The notes beneath the pieces are model-generated. The model saw nothing but the letters and a program-made list of their open reading frames with translations. It searched no databases and was not told the origin of the DNA. Shown here piece by piece: positions 36,014 through 44,475 of a stretch of 64,000 nucleotides of DNA. The first letter of the stretch is position 1. The number at the start of each line of letters is the position of its first letter. The DNA comes from Microtetraspora niveoalba (GTDB lineage: Bacteria; Actinomycetota; Actinomycetes; Streptosporangiales; Streptosporangiaceae). The stretch lies in assembly GCF_001570405.1 (NCBI RefSeq), contig NZ_BBYM01000011.1, positions 100,910 through 164,909 of the forward strand, read 5' to 3'. The position numbers and the translations under genes are program-made.

Positions 36014-37606
36014 GTGGCGCGCGACGAGGTCCGGCCGAGGATCCGGCACAACGACTATTCTCCCCTGGTCCCCGCGCCGGTCGGCGGCTGGCGGCCCGAA
36101 CTGCCGGTCAGCGTGATCGTCCCCGCGCACGGCGGTCAGCACCGGCTCGACCTCGTCCTGGCCTCGCTCGCGGCGCAGACGTATCCCGCCCATCTGACAG
36201 AGGTCGTCATCGTGGACGACGGCAGCACGCCGCCGCTGCGGCTGCCGGAGATCCGCCCGGCCGAAACCCGGATCGTCACCACCTCCGGCGGCTGGGGTCC
36301 GGGCCACGCCTTCAACACCGGCGTCGCCGCGACCGACGGAACGGTCGTCCAGCGGCTCGACGCCGACATGGTCGTCCACCGCGACCATCTTGAGGCGCTG
36401 CTGCGCTGGCACCACCTCACCGACTATCTGGTCACGATCGGCGGGAAGCGGTTCATCGAGGAGTTCCCCGTGACGCCCGCCGAGGTGTACGAGGCCGTGA
36501 CCGGCGACACGCTGACCCGCCTGTTCGACCCCGAGAAGACGATCCCCAGCACGACGGAGATGACGATCCTCCGCCTGGACGGCATGCGCAGCAGCAAGAA
36601 CCCCTACCACGTCTGCACCGGCCCCACCCTGTCCCTGCACCGCACGCTCTTCCGCGCCGCCGGCGGGTTCGACGCGGCGGTCCAGCGGGGTGAGGACACC
36701 GAGCTGGGATACCGGCTCGCCCAGACGGGGGCCGTCTTCGTGCCGGACCTCACGGCTCGCGCCGTCCATCTCGGCCTTCCCGCGCAGCGGCGCGACCGCG
36801 GGGCGACCGTACGCACCGTCGAGCCCTACCTGGCCCATCGGGTGCCGCTCCGCCGCGACCTGCGCAAGGAGCGGGGCCGCGGCTGGCGGGTGCCGTACGT
36901 CGAGGTGGTCTTACGCGTGGCCGAGGCCGGTGAACGGGTGACACGCGCGGCGGTGAACGCGGCGCTCGACGGGTCGCTGCCCGACGTCGTCGTCACGCTC
37001 GTCGCGCCGTGGTCCACGCTGCCCACCGGGCGCCATCCGGTGCTCACGGCGCCGGGCTTCGAGCTGCGCATGTTGCGGGAGGGGTTCGCGGACGACCCCC
37101 GGGTGCGGCTGGCCGACGAGGTGCCGGCGAGCGCGACTCCGACGCCGTTCCGCTATTCCGGGCCGGTGGACGCGCCTCCGGCGGCGGAGACGCTGGAACG
37201 GATGATCAAGGCGATGCTCGACGAGCGGCTCGGCCTGCTCGTCGTCACGTTCCCCGACGGCCGCACCGCGACTCTCGAACGCACCGAGGCCGTGGGCCGC
37301 GCCCTCCTGCTGGCCGCCCCCGGCGAGCCGCTCCGGGACGTCATCCACCAGACCCACGGCGTACGGCACAGCCCGGCGGCGGAGTTCTGGCCCTCGGCGG
37401 CGGAGCCGGCGCCTGTGCCGCCCCGGGACGGGGCACCCGCGGCGACGGCGACGGACAAGCGCTCGGACGTGCGATCGGACATGCGGTCGGCGATGGCGGG
37501 GCTCACCGAGGCTCCCGGGGCGGGGCGACCGCGCGGTGAACGTTCCTGGGCCCGGAGGCTGCGCACCGCCATCCGGACCCGCTACCTGTCGTCGCCCCGG
37601 CCGTGA
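36014..37606 (+). CDS. Family A glycosyltransferase (GT2-like) of the thrC-hom island
   Basis: A 530-residue cytosolic enzyme. The GT-A domain spans about 15-270: RHNDYSPL opening motif, VSVIVPAHGG, VDDGSTPPLRL, metal-binding DADM (about 116-119), WHHL, and GEDTELGYRL as the acceptor/base motif. The second half (VPYVEVV, then a VTLVAPWSTLPTGR stretch) is shared by its three paralogues and may be a degenerate second GT-A domain or an acceptor module. The C-terminus is disordered and basic, without the long coiled coil of the others. The start is GTG with GAGGAGGGG just upstream. The acceptor and sugar are unknown. Confidence 0.88.
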   Translation: MARDEVRPRIRHNDYSPLVPAPVGGWRPELPVSVIVPAHGGQHRLDLVLASLAAQTYPAHLTEVVIVDDGSTPPLRLPEIRPAETRIVTTSGGWGPGHAFNTGVAATDGTVVQRLDADMVVHRDHLEALLRWHHLTDYLVTIGGKRFIEEFPVTPAEVYEAVTGDTLTRLFDPEKTIPSTTEMTILRLDGMRSSKNPYHVCTGPTLSLHRTLFRAAGGFDAAVQRGEDTELGYRLAQTGAVFVPDLTARAVHLGLPAQRRDRGATVRTVEPYLAHRVPLRRDLRKERGRGWRVPYVEVVLRVAEAGERVTRAAVNAALDGSLPDVVVTLVAPWSTLPTGRHPVLTAPGFELRMLREGFADDPRVRLADEVPASATPTPFRYSGPVDAPPAAETLERMIKAMLDERLGLLVVTFPDGRTATLERTEAVGRALLLAAPGEPLRDVIHQTHGVRHSPAAEFWPSAAEPAPVPPRDGAPAATATDKRSDVRSDMRSAMAGLTEAPGAGRPRGERSWARRLRTAIRTRYLSSPRP

Positions 37607-37895
37607 CCGCCGGGCCTCCAGCAGGACGTACACCCGGACGTCGTGTCACGGATGTCGTCCCCCAGGACGGCCCGGATCGAGCCCACCACCCGCTCACGGC
37701 CGCCCCCGTCTCCGGACAGCTCGCGACCGCTGTCTCCAGCCGGTCCAGGTGTGGGCGATCCCCCGCACCGGCGCGCCCGCGGCCCGCGAGACTCCGGTCT
37801 CGGCCTCCCGCCGGACACCGCCGTCCCCTGACACGCCGAGCGCGGGCGCCGGCCACCACAAACAGGGTCCCGATACCCGCCTTCCACTGCGACAC
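37607..37895. other. Gap between convergent glycosyltransferase genes
   Basis: 289 bp without a supportable gene. Base composition stays coding-like and the minus strand has long open frames, with short stretches such as RVYVLLEAR that read as protein, but no frame has a plausible start and domain. It may be the remains of a decayed gene. Confidence 0.4.
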
Positions 37896-39719
37896 TCAGC
37901 GGTAGATCACGCGGCGCACGATCGCCTTGATGCTCCGCTTCCGGTTCCGGCGCAGCGAGCCGACCTCCTTGCGGAGGGAGCCGACCTCGCGGCGCAGATC
38001 CACGGCAGATTTGCGCCATTTGGCCGCTTCGTCGCGCCATTTCCCCACCTGGCCGCGTAGCCGTTCGACCTCCTTGGCGAGCTTGGCCGCCTCGGCCTCC
38101 GCCTCGACGCGCGCGCGGTAGGCGCTTCGCCGCCCCCGGACGGCGGGCGCCTCGCCCGCCGGGAGGAGTCCGACGGACCGGCCGTCGATCCAGACCGCGC
38201 CGTACATCTCGGCCACGGCGTCGTCCAGGGCCTCGGAGACCTGCGCCGCCTGCCGCGCCCGTCCCTCCGGTTCCGCGACCGTCTCGGCCGGTCGGGCACC
38301 CTCAGGGCCGCCACCACCCGGCCGGGAACCGACGGCCGGGCCGGGCTCGCCGGCGACGGGCTCCCGGACGAAGGCGGCCCGGTTGTACGCCGCCGAACGT
38401 TCCAGGCGCGCCACCGTCACCTCGCCGCGGCCGCCGTGCACATCCCCGCCCGCGTCCTCACCGTCCTCGCGGTCCTCGCCGTCGTGGCCGGGGCCGTCCT
38501 CGGACAGGAGGAGGCCGACCAGGCCGAGCCCGCGCTCCTCCATCGTGTCGATCAGCGTCGCCAGGGTGTCCTCCCCCAGCGCCCACCCGGCGGGCACGCG
38601 CAGCCGGAACGGCGCGGGCGCGCCCGGCTCGGTGAACCGTACGCGGGCCTCGTGCGCGTAGTGGCCGCGGACGAGCGTGCGGTCGAGGCAGGGGTCGGTG
38701 AGCGGCGCGCGCCGCTCCCGCGTCTCGGGCTCGGGCACCCCGGTCACCACCACGCCCACGTCGGGGACGGTCCCGGCGAGGACGGTGTCCACCGTGGCCC
38801 GCACGTCCTCGTAGGAGGCGCCCGCGCCGTCCACCACCACCTCGACGTACGGCACGAGCCACTGGCGGGCGGGGTGGGAGCGCAGCCAGCGGTACTGCGC
38901 GACCCGGTCGGTGATGAACGCGTGGCTGACCCGGCTGACCGAGTCCATGTCGCGCATCCGCATCGTCGGGCCGAGGTGGTACGCCCGGGAGCGGGGCTCG
39001 GGGATGAACACCGCCCCCGCCTGGGCCAGGCGGTAGCCCATCTCGGTGTCCTGGCCCAGCATGAGGCCGGTGTCCATCGGACCGGCCGTCTCGATCAGCC
39101 GCCGGTTGACCGAGGTCGATCCCCCGACGTGCAGGCTGAAGGCCCGGTGCGCGTCACGCAGCCCGTCCGTACGGCCGACGAGGTCGACGATCCACGCGTG
39201 CGGCTCGGCGGGCTCGAAGATCGGGGCCAGCCCGTCGGCGTCCGCGATGTCGGCGGGCCGGGGCGGCGGCGCGGTGGTGAACCTCAGATATCCGGTCACG
39301 GAGAGGTAGGGGGCGAGGTGGTGCCAGCGCATCTGCGCCTCGACGGCGTCCCGCTCCAGCACGACGTCGGAGTCCAGCCAGTGGACGACGTCTCCGCCGG
39401 TCGCGGCGAGCCCCGCGTTCCTGGCCTCGGCCCGGCCCGGCGTCTCACATGTGATCAGGCGGGTGCCCGCGGGCCTCAGGTCGGGGAGGCGCAGCGGCGG
39501 GCTGCTGCCGTTGTCCACGACCACGACCTCGGTCAGCTCCGGCGGATAGGTCTGGACGGAGAGGGCGGCGAGCACGAGGTCGAGCTTGTCCTGCCCGCCG
39601 TACGCGGGGATGACGACGCTCACCCGGAGCCGGGGCGTCCAGGATCCGATCTCGGGAGGCGTGAGGACGGAGTAGTCGTTCCTGCTGATCCGGGGGGTGC
39701 TTTCGGGCGTTTCGATCAA
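37896..39719 (-). CDS. Family A glycosyltransferase with C-terminal coiled coil
   Basis: A 607-residue enzyme of the same family as the genes at 36014, 42448 and 46706. It opens with RISRNDYSVLTPP, then VSVVIPAYGG, VVDNGSSPPLRL, the metal motif DSDV and a GQDTEMGYRL motif in which Q replaces the usual E before the aspartate. A second module (VPYVEVVVDGAGASYEDV) and a coiled coil (about 540-600, KLAKEVERLRGQVGKW) follow. The start is TTG, overlapping the stop of the preceding gene (TTGA), with GGAG at 8 nt; reading further back enters the other gene's territory. The glutamine change may alter catalysis. Confidence 0.85.
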   Translation of the reverse strand: MIETPESTPRISRNDYSVLTPPEIGSWTPRLRVSVVIPAYGGQDKLDLVLAALSVQTYPPELTEVVVVDNGSSPPLRLPDLRPAGTRLITCETPGRAEARNAGLAATGGDVVHWLDSDVVLERDAVEAQMRWHHLAPYLSVTGYLRFTTAPPPRPADIADADGLAPIFEPAEPHAWIVDLVGRTDGLRDAHRAFSLHVGGSTSVNRRLIETAGPMDTGLMLGQDTEMGYRLAQAGAVFIPEPRSRAYHLGPTMRMRDMDSVSRVSHAFITDRVAQYRWLRSHPARQWLVPYVEVVVDGAGASYEDVRATVDTVLAGTVPDVGVVVTGVPEPETRERRAPLTDPCLDRTLVRGHYAHEARVRFTEPGAPAPFRLRVPAGWALGEDTLATLIDTMEERGLGLVGLLLSEDGPGHDGEDREDGEDAGGDVHGGRGEVTVARLERSAAYNRAAFVREPVAGEPGPAVGSRPGGGGPEGARPAETVAEPEGRARQAAQVSEALDDAVAEMYGAVWIDGRSVGLLPAGEAPAVRGRRSAYRARVEAEAEAAKLAKEVERLRGQVGKWRDEAAKWRKSAVDLRREVGSLRKEVGSLRRNRKRSIKAIVRRVIYR

Positions 39720-40900
39720 TGAGCCGGCTCCAGGATGCGGCTGGGCCTCACGCCCCGCCATTGGTTGGTCGCGACCTTCAGGAAGTGGGCGAGGGGCAAC
39801 CGCCAGGTGTGGCGGCCCGCCGTCGATCGCCTGAGCATGTATCCGAGGCCGTGCGTCCGGTAGATGCGGGCGCCCGCGGCCTCCGCCGCCGTGAGCATCC
39901 CCTCGTCGACCGCGCGCGGCACCGAGGGGAACCCGGTGAAGGTCGCGCGGTCGAGCATGATCGTGCCGCCCGCGACGTGCCGGTTCCAGACCTCGCTCTT
40001 GTAGTCGGTGCGCCTGATGGTGAGGTTCAGCGGTTCGAGGTGGAAGAACTCGGCCGTCGTGCCGACGATGTCCGCGCCGGAGTACGAGCGGGCGAGCAGG
40101 AGGTCCGCGAGGTGCTCGGGCCCGTACCAGTCGTCGTCGTCCCACTTGGCGATGAGGTCGCCGCTCGCGTGACGCGCGGCCTCGTTGAGCACGTCCCCGA
40201 AGACCGTGCCGCCGTCCGCCTCGACGACCTCGACGGGGATGGGCAGCCCCTCGGCGGCCCGCCGTACGACGTCGGCCGGGTAACCGTGGGCGGCGAAGAC
40301 GACCTCGACGTCCACGTGCCGCTGCCGGGCGATCTGGGCCAGCGCCCAGCCGGCCATCGACGGCCGCCTGCTGGCCACGATCACGCTGACGCTCGCCCTG
40401 GTGCGGCGGGCGGCGAGGGCGTGGCGGCGCAGCCGTACGCTGTGCTCCTCGCGGCGCAGGGCGGCCACGCTGACCCCCGACGTGTCGGTCTCGGGTTCGA
40501 GCCAGCCGGTCGAGGTGAGCAGCGCGGCAAGGGCGGGGTCGGCGGCGGCGAGCCACTCCGGGACCGTCTCCGCGTGCAGCGGCACACCGGCCGCCGCGAG
40601 CGCCATGACCGCGTCGAGGGATCGGCGTTCTCCTGTGTCGTACGGCGGGCCGGGGTCGTGCCCGCCGCCCCGTGACGGCTCGCCGTACGACGAGGGGCCG
40701 GGCCGATGATCGGGCCGGTGATCGAGCTGGGGGGCGGGCCAGGCGAGGCGCACGCTCTGGAATCGCCGCAGCCGCGCGACCGCGTCCTCCGCCGGCTCCT
40801 CCGGAAAGTGCGCTCCGTCGATCAGCCACCGGCTTCCGTCCCATGTGGCCCGCGCCGGTTCCGCGTCCGCGCTGCTCAGGAACCCCCGAGGGCTCGTCAT
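39716..40900 (-). CDS. Family B glycosyltransferase (DDDDWYGP type), short form
   Basis: A 394-residue enzyme with a GT-A domain from about residue 160 (VSVIVASRRPSMAGWALAQIARQ) whose metal site is the run WDDDDWYGP (about 235-243), followed by VAGGTIMLDRATF and a C-terminal HTWR and NQWRGVRPS motif. A helical region with REEHSVRLRRHAL precedes it. The C-terminal 300 residues closely match the second half of the 745-residue protein at 44472. The ATG at 40900 has AGGA at 5 nt. It heads the leftward operon and overlaps the family A gene by 4 bp. Confidence 0.87.
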   Translation of the reverse strand: MTSPRGFLSSADAEPARATWDGSRWLIDGAHFPEEPAEDAVARLRRFQSVRLAWPAPQLDHRPDHRPGPSSYGEPSRGGGHDPGPPYDTGERRSLDAVMALAAAGVPLHAETVPEWLAAADPALAALLTSTGWLEPETDTSGVSVAALRREEHSVRLRRHALAARRTRASVSVIVASRRPSMAGWALAQIARQRHVDVEVVFAAHGYPADVVRRAAEGLPIPVEVVEADGGTVFGDVLNEAARHASGDLIAKWDDDDWYGPEHLADLLLARSYSGADIVGTTAEFFHLEPLNLTIRRTDYKSEVWNRHVAGGTIMLDRATFTGFPSVPRAVDEGMLTAAEAAGARIYRTHGLGYMLRRSTAGRHTWRLPLAHFLKVATNQWRGVRPSRILEPAH

Positions 40901-41293
40901 GACCGTCCTATCAGGAAACTTTCAGGGATTACCCATGATTTACCTACAAAGCACCGCTAGAACATACATATACGCCGGAGATCGGACGCTTCCGCAATGT
41001 TCGGTGATCAAAGAATTCCACTGAAGTCGTGACAACAACAGTCCCGTAGACCATTTCGGTACTGTTCCGCGGATCCGCCGCCGGGGGGTGTCCGGCAGGG
41101 CGTGATCTGCCGGACACGACCTGGAGCGGGTCCGGGCGGACACGCCACGAGGCGGGGAGAGGGACGCGCGGGCACGCGCGGACGGCGGCACTGCCGCCGG
41201 GGCCCTCCCGGCGCCGGAGGCGGGCGGATCCGGGGAGGTGCCCCGCGCCCCCGGGCGAGCCGTGCCGGGGCGTACCACGGAGGTAGACACCCC
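40901..41293. other. Divergent promoter region of the glycosyltransferase island
   Basis: 393 bp without a gene. The first 150 bp are the most AT-rich stretch of the island and must hold both divergent promoters. The rightward half contains a perfect 11-bp stem-loop (41088-41117) in the leader of the rightward operon. Confidence 0.65.
41088..41117 (+). promoter_or_regulatory. Stem-loop in the leader of the rightward glycosyltransferase operon
   Basis: GTGTCCGGCAG (41088-41098) and CTGCCGGACAC (41107-41117) pair perfectly around an 8-nt loop, about 180 bp before the first start codon. No U-tract follows. It could be a leader attenuator or rho-sensitive element. Confidence 0.4.
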
Positions 41294-42451
41294 ATGCCCA
41301 CCACCCGTCGGCTCGTCGTGGCCGCCGCGGCGGTCGGCGCGTTGACGCTGGCGACGTTGACCGTGCTGATCCTGCTGGAGATCCTCGAAATCCTCGCCGG
41401 CCTGACACTCGGCCTCCTCACCTGCGCGATCGGCCTGATGTTCCTCGTCACCCTCTCCGTACGGCGGCTGGACGGGAAGGCGCTGCGCATCGACGGCCGG
41501 GTCAAGCGGCAGGAGGCCGCCCTCGCCAAGGTCGCGGACGCCCTCGCGCAGGTCGCCGCGCGACTGGACCAGGCCGGCGCGGCGACCGACACGCACGGGT
41601 CGCGCCGCGACGAGGACCTGCGGGCGATCCTCGCCTCGCTCGGCGAGGACCGCGTCAACACGATGCTCGCCCGCCAGGAGATCGACGACGCCGTCGGCGG
41701 CGTCGGCACGCTCGTAGAGAGCGTCGGCGCCCGGCTGGACGGCGTCGAGAAGGCCCTGACCGGGGAGGTCAGGCGGGGCTACCGCCAGATCGAGGCGTAC
41801 GTCGATCTGCGGGCCCTGATCGAGCCCAGAGCCCCGCTGCCCGCGCCCGGGAGCGCCGCACTCCTGAACAACGCGCCCCTGAACACCGGGCCTGTGAGCA
41901 CCGCGCCTCCGAGCACCGGGCCCGACGTCCTTCGGCGGCTCGTCGAACACATCTGCGCGGACCGGCCGGGCCTCGTCGTCGCGTGCGGCGGCGGCTCGTC
42001 GAGCGTATGGCTCGGCTACGCCGTGGAACGTTTCGGCGGCGGCCGGGTCGTCGCCCTGGAGCACGACGGGCGCTGCGCGCAGCTCTCCCGCGACCTGGTG
42101 CGCGCACACGGGCTGGACCACGTCGTGGAGGTGCGGCACGCCCCGCTTCGCCCGTGGCGGCTCGGCGCGGAGTCCTGGGACTGGTACGACGAGGACGCCA
42201 CGCGGGACCTCGACGGCATCGGGCTGCTCCTCGTGGACGGCCCGCCCGGCGCGACGGGGCGGCAGTCGCGCTATCCGGCGGTCCCCGCGCTGCTCGACCG
42301 GTGCGCGAAGGACGCGCGCATCGTCCTCGACGACGACCCGGGCGCCGACGAGTGGTCGGTGGTCAGCCGGTGGCTGGAGGAGTTCCCTCTGGAGGCCACG
42401 GACCACGAGGCCGGGACGGGCCTCGTGACGCTCAGGCTCGCGACGCCATGA
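41294..42451 (+). CDS. Membrane-anchored methyltransferase-like protein
   Basis: A 385-residue protein. An N-terminal hydrophobic stretch (about 8-56) should form two membrane helices, followed by a coiled coil (about 60-175, KRQEAALAKVADALAQVAARL) and a C-terminal SAM-methyltransferase-like domain from about 215. That domain shows VVACGGGSSSVWLGYA as a likely SAM loop, VVALEHDGRC, and a VDGPPGATGRQSRYPA motif typical of the Methyltransf_24 group. It would methylate a glycan or lipid-linked substrate at the membrane; the substrate is unknown. The ATG has GGAGG at 10 nt. Its end overlaps the next start in ATGA, making it the first gene of a four-gene operon. Confidence 0.82.
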   Translation: MPTTRRLVVAAAAVGALTLATLTVLILLEILEILAGLTLGLLTCAIGLMFLVTLSVRRLDGKALRIDGRVKRQEAALAKVADALAQVAARLDQAGAATDTHGSRRDEDLRAILASLGEDRVNTMLARQEIDDAVGGVGTLVESVGARLDGVEKALTGEVRRGYRQIEAYVDLRALIEPRAPLPAPGSAALLNNAPLNTGPVSTAPPSTGPDVLRRLVEHICADRPGLVVACGGGSSSVWLGYAVERFGGGRVVALEHDGRCAQLSRDLVRAHGLDHVVEVRHAPLRPWRLGAESWDWYDEDATRDLDGIGLLLVDGPPGATGRQSRYPAVPALLDRCAKDARIVLDDDPGADEWSVVSRWLEEFPLEATDHEAGTGLVTLRLATP

Positions 42452-44475
42452 CCGTCCCCCACAGGCCCGCCGATCCCGCCACCGCGCGCGCTCCGCACCC
42501 GGACGGTCCGAGCCGAGCCGGGCACGGCTCCCCTGTCACACCAGCGGCGGACGACGGCTCCGGAACCCGGCGGGGCTCCCCTGTCACAGGCGCCCCACAC
42601 CAGATCGCGAGCGATGTCCTCCGAACCGGGGCGGGCTCCCCTGTCACACCAGCGGCGGATGATGTCTCCGAGACCAGGGCGGGCTCCGTTGTCACAATCG
42701 CCCCACACCAGGCCGCGGACGATGTCCCCGGCGCCGGGGCGGGCTCCCCTGTCACGCCCGCTCCGCCCGTACGGCGCAACGACTACGGCACGCTCCGCCC
42801 GCCTGCGCTCGGCTCCTGGGAGCCCCGGCTGACCGTCAGCGTCGTCATCCCCGCGTACGAGTGCCAGGAGGCGCTGGACCGGACCCTGGCCGGGCTCGCC
42901 GCGCAGACCTACCCCGCGCATCTGATGGAGGTGGTCGTCGCCGACGACGGCAGCACTCCGGCGCTGCGCGTCCCCGCCGTCGCCCCCGAGGCCACCCGGA
43001 TCGTACGCGTGCCCGCAGGCCGGTGGGGGCGCGGCTGGGCCCGGCAGACGGGCGCGGAGGCGGCGAGCGGGGACGTCGTCCACTGGGTCGACTCCGACAT
43101 GATCCTCGCGCGGGACCACATCGAGGCGCACATGCGGTGGCACCACCTGGCGAGCTACGCGGTCGTCCACGGAAGGGTGGCGTTCGTCGCCGACGACGTG
43201 GCCCCTCCCCCGCCCGAGGACGTCCTCGCCGGGGCGTACGAGGGCGGCGCGGCGTTCGGCGAGGCGCGACCGCACGGCTGGACCGCCGAGGTGCTCAGGA
43301 CGACCCGGGAGCTGCGCGACGAGGTCGCCGGAGCGTACCGGCTGCACTCCGGCGCGACGACATCGGTCGCGGCGTGGCTGCTGAGGGCCGCGGGCGGCGT
43401 GAACACGTCGCTGAACATGGCCGAGGACACCGATCTCGGCTACCGGCTCGCGCAGCGGGGAGCGGTCTTCATCCCGGACCCGGAGGCGCGGGCCTGGCAT
43501 CTCGGCACGTCGACCGTCATGCGCCGCGAAGCGGACGTCCACCGGCACAACTGGTCGTTCCTGGGCGATCTGATCCCCGACCTGCGGTGGCTGCGCCGTC
43601 ACCCCCGCCGCCGGTGGGCCGTGCCGTACGTCGAGGTGGTGATCGACGCGCACGGGGCGTCGTACGAGCGGGTGCGCGCGAGCGTGGACGCCGCCCTGGC
43701 GGGCACCGTGGCGGACACGTCGGTGGTGCTCCTCGGCCCGTGGGACGAGCTGCCCTCGGGGCGTCGCGCGTCGCTCGACGAACCGATGCTCGACACGCGT
43801 CTCGCGTACAACCTGTACGAGCACGAGCCGAGGGTGCGCTTCGTGCGGACGGCCTCGGAGAGCTGCGCGCCCACGCCCTTCCGGGTGACCTGCCCGGCCG
43901 GGTGGGTGCTCGGCCCCGACTCGCTCGCCAAGCTCGTCGGGCTGGCCGAACGCGACGGATACGGCCTCGTGTCGGTGGCCCTGGACGAGACCCCGGCCGG
44001 GGTGACGGCGCTCAGGCTGGAACGGACCTCGGCGTTCTCGCGTGCCGCGCTGGTGGCCGCCGACGGCCCGGGCCCCGCTTCCGGCACCGCCCCTCCAGGT
44101 TTCGCCACCACTCGCCCGGCCATGGCCACCCGTCCCACTCCGGACTCCATGGCGGCGGCCCCCGGCCCCGCTCCGGGCTCCCCGGTGTACGGCGTTCTGG
44201 ACGCGCTGGTGGACGAGATGTACGGGTCGATCTGGGTCGCGGCGGCGGAGTACGGCGTCGTGACGGACGAGGAGGCCGAGCCCGTGGGCGGCGACCCGGC
44301 GAAGTGGCGGGCCGACGCGGCCCGCTGGCGGTCCGAGGCCACGCGGCTGCGAGCCGAAGTGGCGCGGCTGGAGGCGGAACTCCGGCACGCCCGTGACGCG
44401 GACGCCGACGGCGCGCGGCACGGCGGCGACCGGCGGCTCGTGGGCAGGCTCCTTCGCGAACTCGGGCGGCGATGA
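42448..44475 (+). CDS. Family A glycosyltransferase with repeat-bearing N-terminus and coiled coil
   Basis: A 675-residue enzyme. Residues 27-105 are a tandem repeat of 36 residues (GSPVTPAADD... ), 2.2 copies long, absent from the paralogues. Then comes the family A core: RRNDYGTLRPP (about 109), VSVVIPAYEC, ADDGSTPALR, DSDM, WHHL and AEDTDLGYRLAQ, the second module (VPYVEVVIDAHGASYERV), a region ending DEMYGSIWV, and a C-terminal coiled coil (WRADAARWRSEATRLRAEVARL). The start ATG overlaps the stop of the methyltransferase gene (ATGA). It overlaps the next gene in the same way. Confidence 0.88.
   Translation: MTVPHRPADPATARAPHPDGPSRAGHGSPVTPAADDGSGTRRGSPVTGAPHQIASDVLRTGAGSPVTPAADDVSETRAGSVVTIAPHQAADDVPGAGAGSPVTPAPPVRRNDYGTLRPPALGSWEPRLTVSVVIPAYECQEALDRTLAGLAAQTYPAHLMEVVVADDGSTPALRVPAVAPEATRIVRVPAGRWGRGWARQTGAEAASGDVVHWVDSDMILARDHIEAHMRWHHLASYAVVHGRVAFVADDVAPPPPEDVLAGAYEGGAAFGEARPHGWTAEVLRTTRELRDEVAGAYRLHSGATTSVAAWLLRAAGGVNTSLNMAEDTDLGYRLAQRGAVFIPDPEARAWHLGTSTVMRREADVHRHNWSFLGDLIPDLRWLRRHPRRRWAVPYVEVVIDAHGASYERVRASVDAALAGTVADTSVVLLGPWDELPSGRRASLDEPMLDTRLAYNLYEHEPRVRFVRTASESCAPTPFRVTCPAGWVLGPDSLAKLVGLAERDGYGLVSVALDETPAGVTALRLERTSAFSRAALVAADGPGPASGTAPPGFATTRPAMATRPTPDSMAAAPGPAPGSPVYGVLDALVDEMYGSIWVAAAEYGVVTDEEAEPVGGDPAKWRADAARWRSEATRLRAEVARLEAELRHARDADADGARHGGDRRLVGRLLRELGRR
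42526..42762 (+). repeat. Tandem 108-bp coding repeat
   Basis: Two 108-bp units (42526-42633 and 42634-42741) plus a 21-bp partial third unit. Each contains the GGCTCCCCTGTCACA core once or twice, so the array also has a roughly half-length sub-period. It encodes the variable-looking N-terminal extension of a family A glycosyltransferase. Confidence 0.8.

Noticed and set aside
39720..40844. Upstream extension of the 37896 glycosyltransferase to 982 residues
   Set aside because: The extension reads the family B gene out of frame; the TTG at 39719 has a ribosome binding site and gives the family's normal N-terminus.
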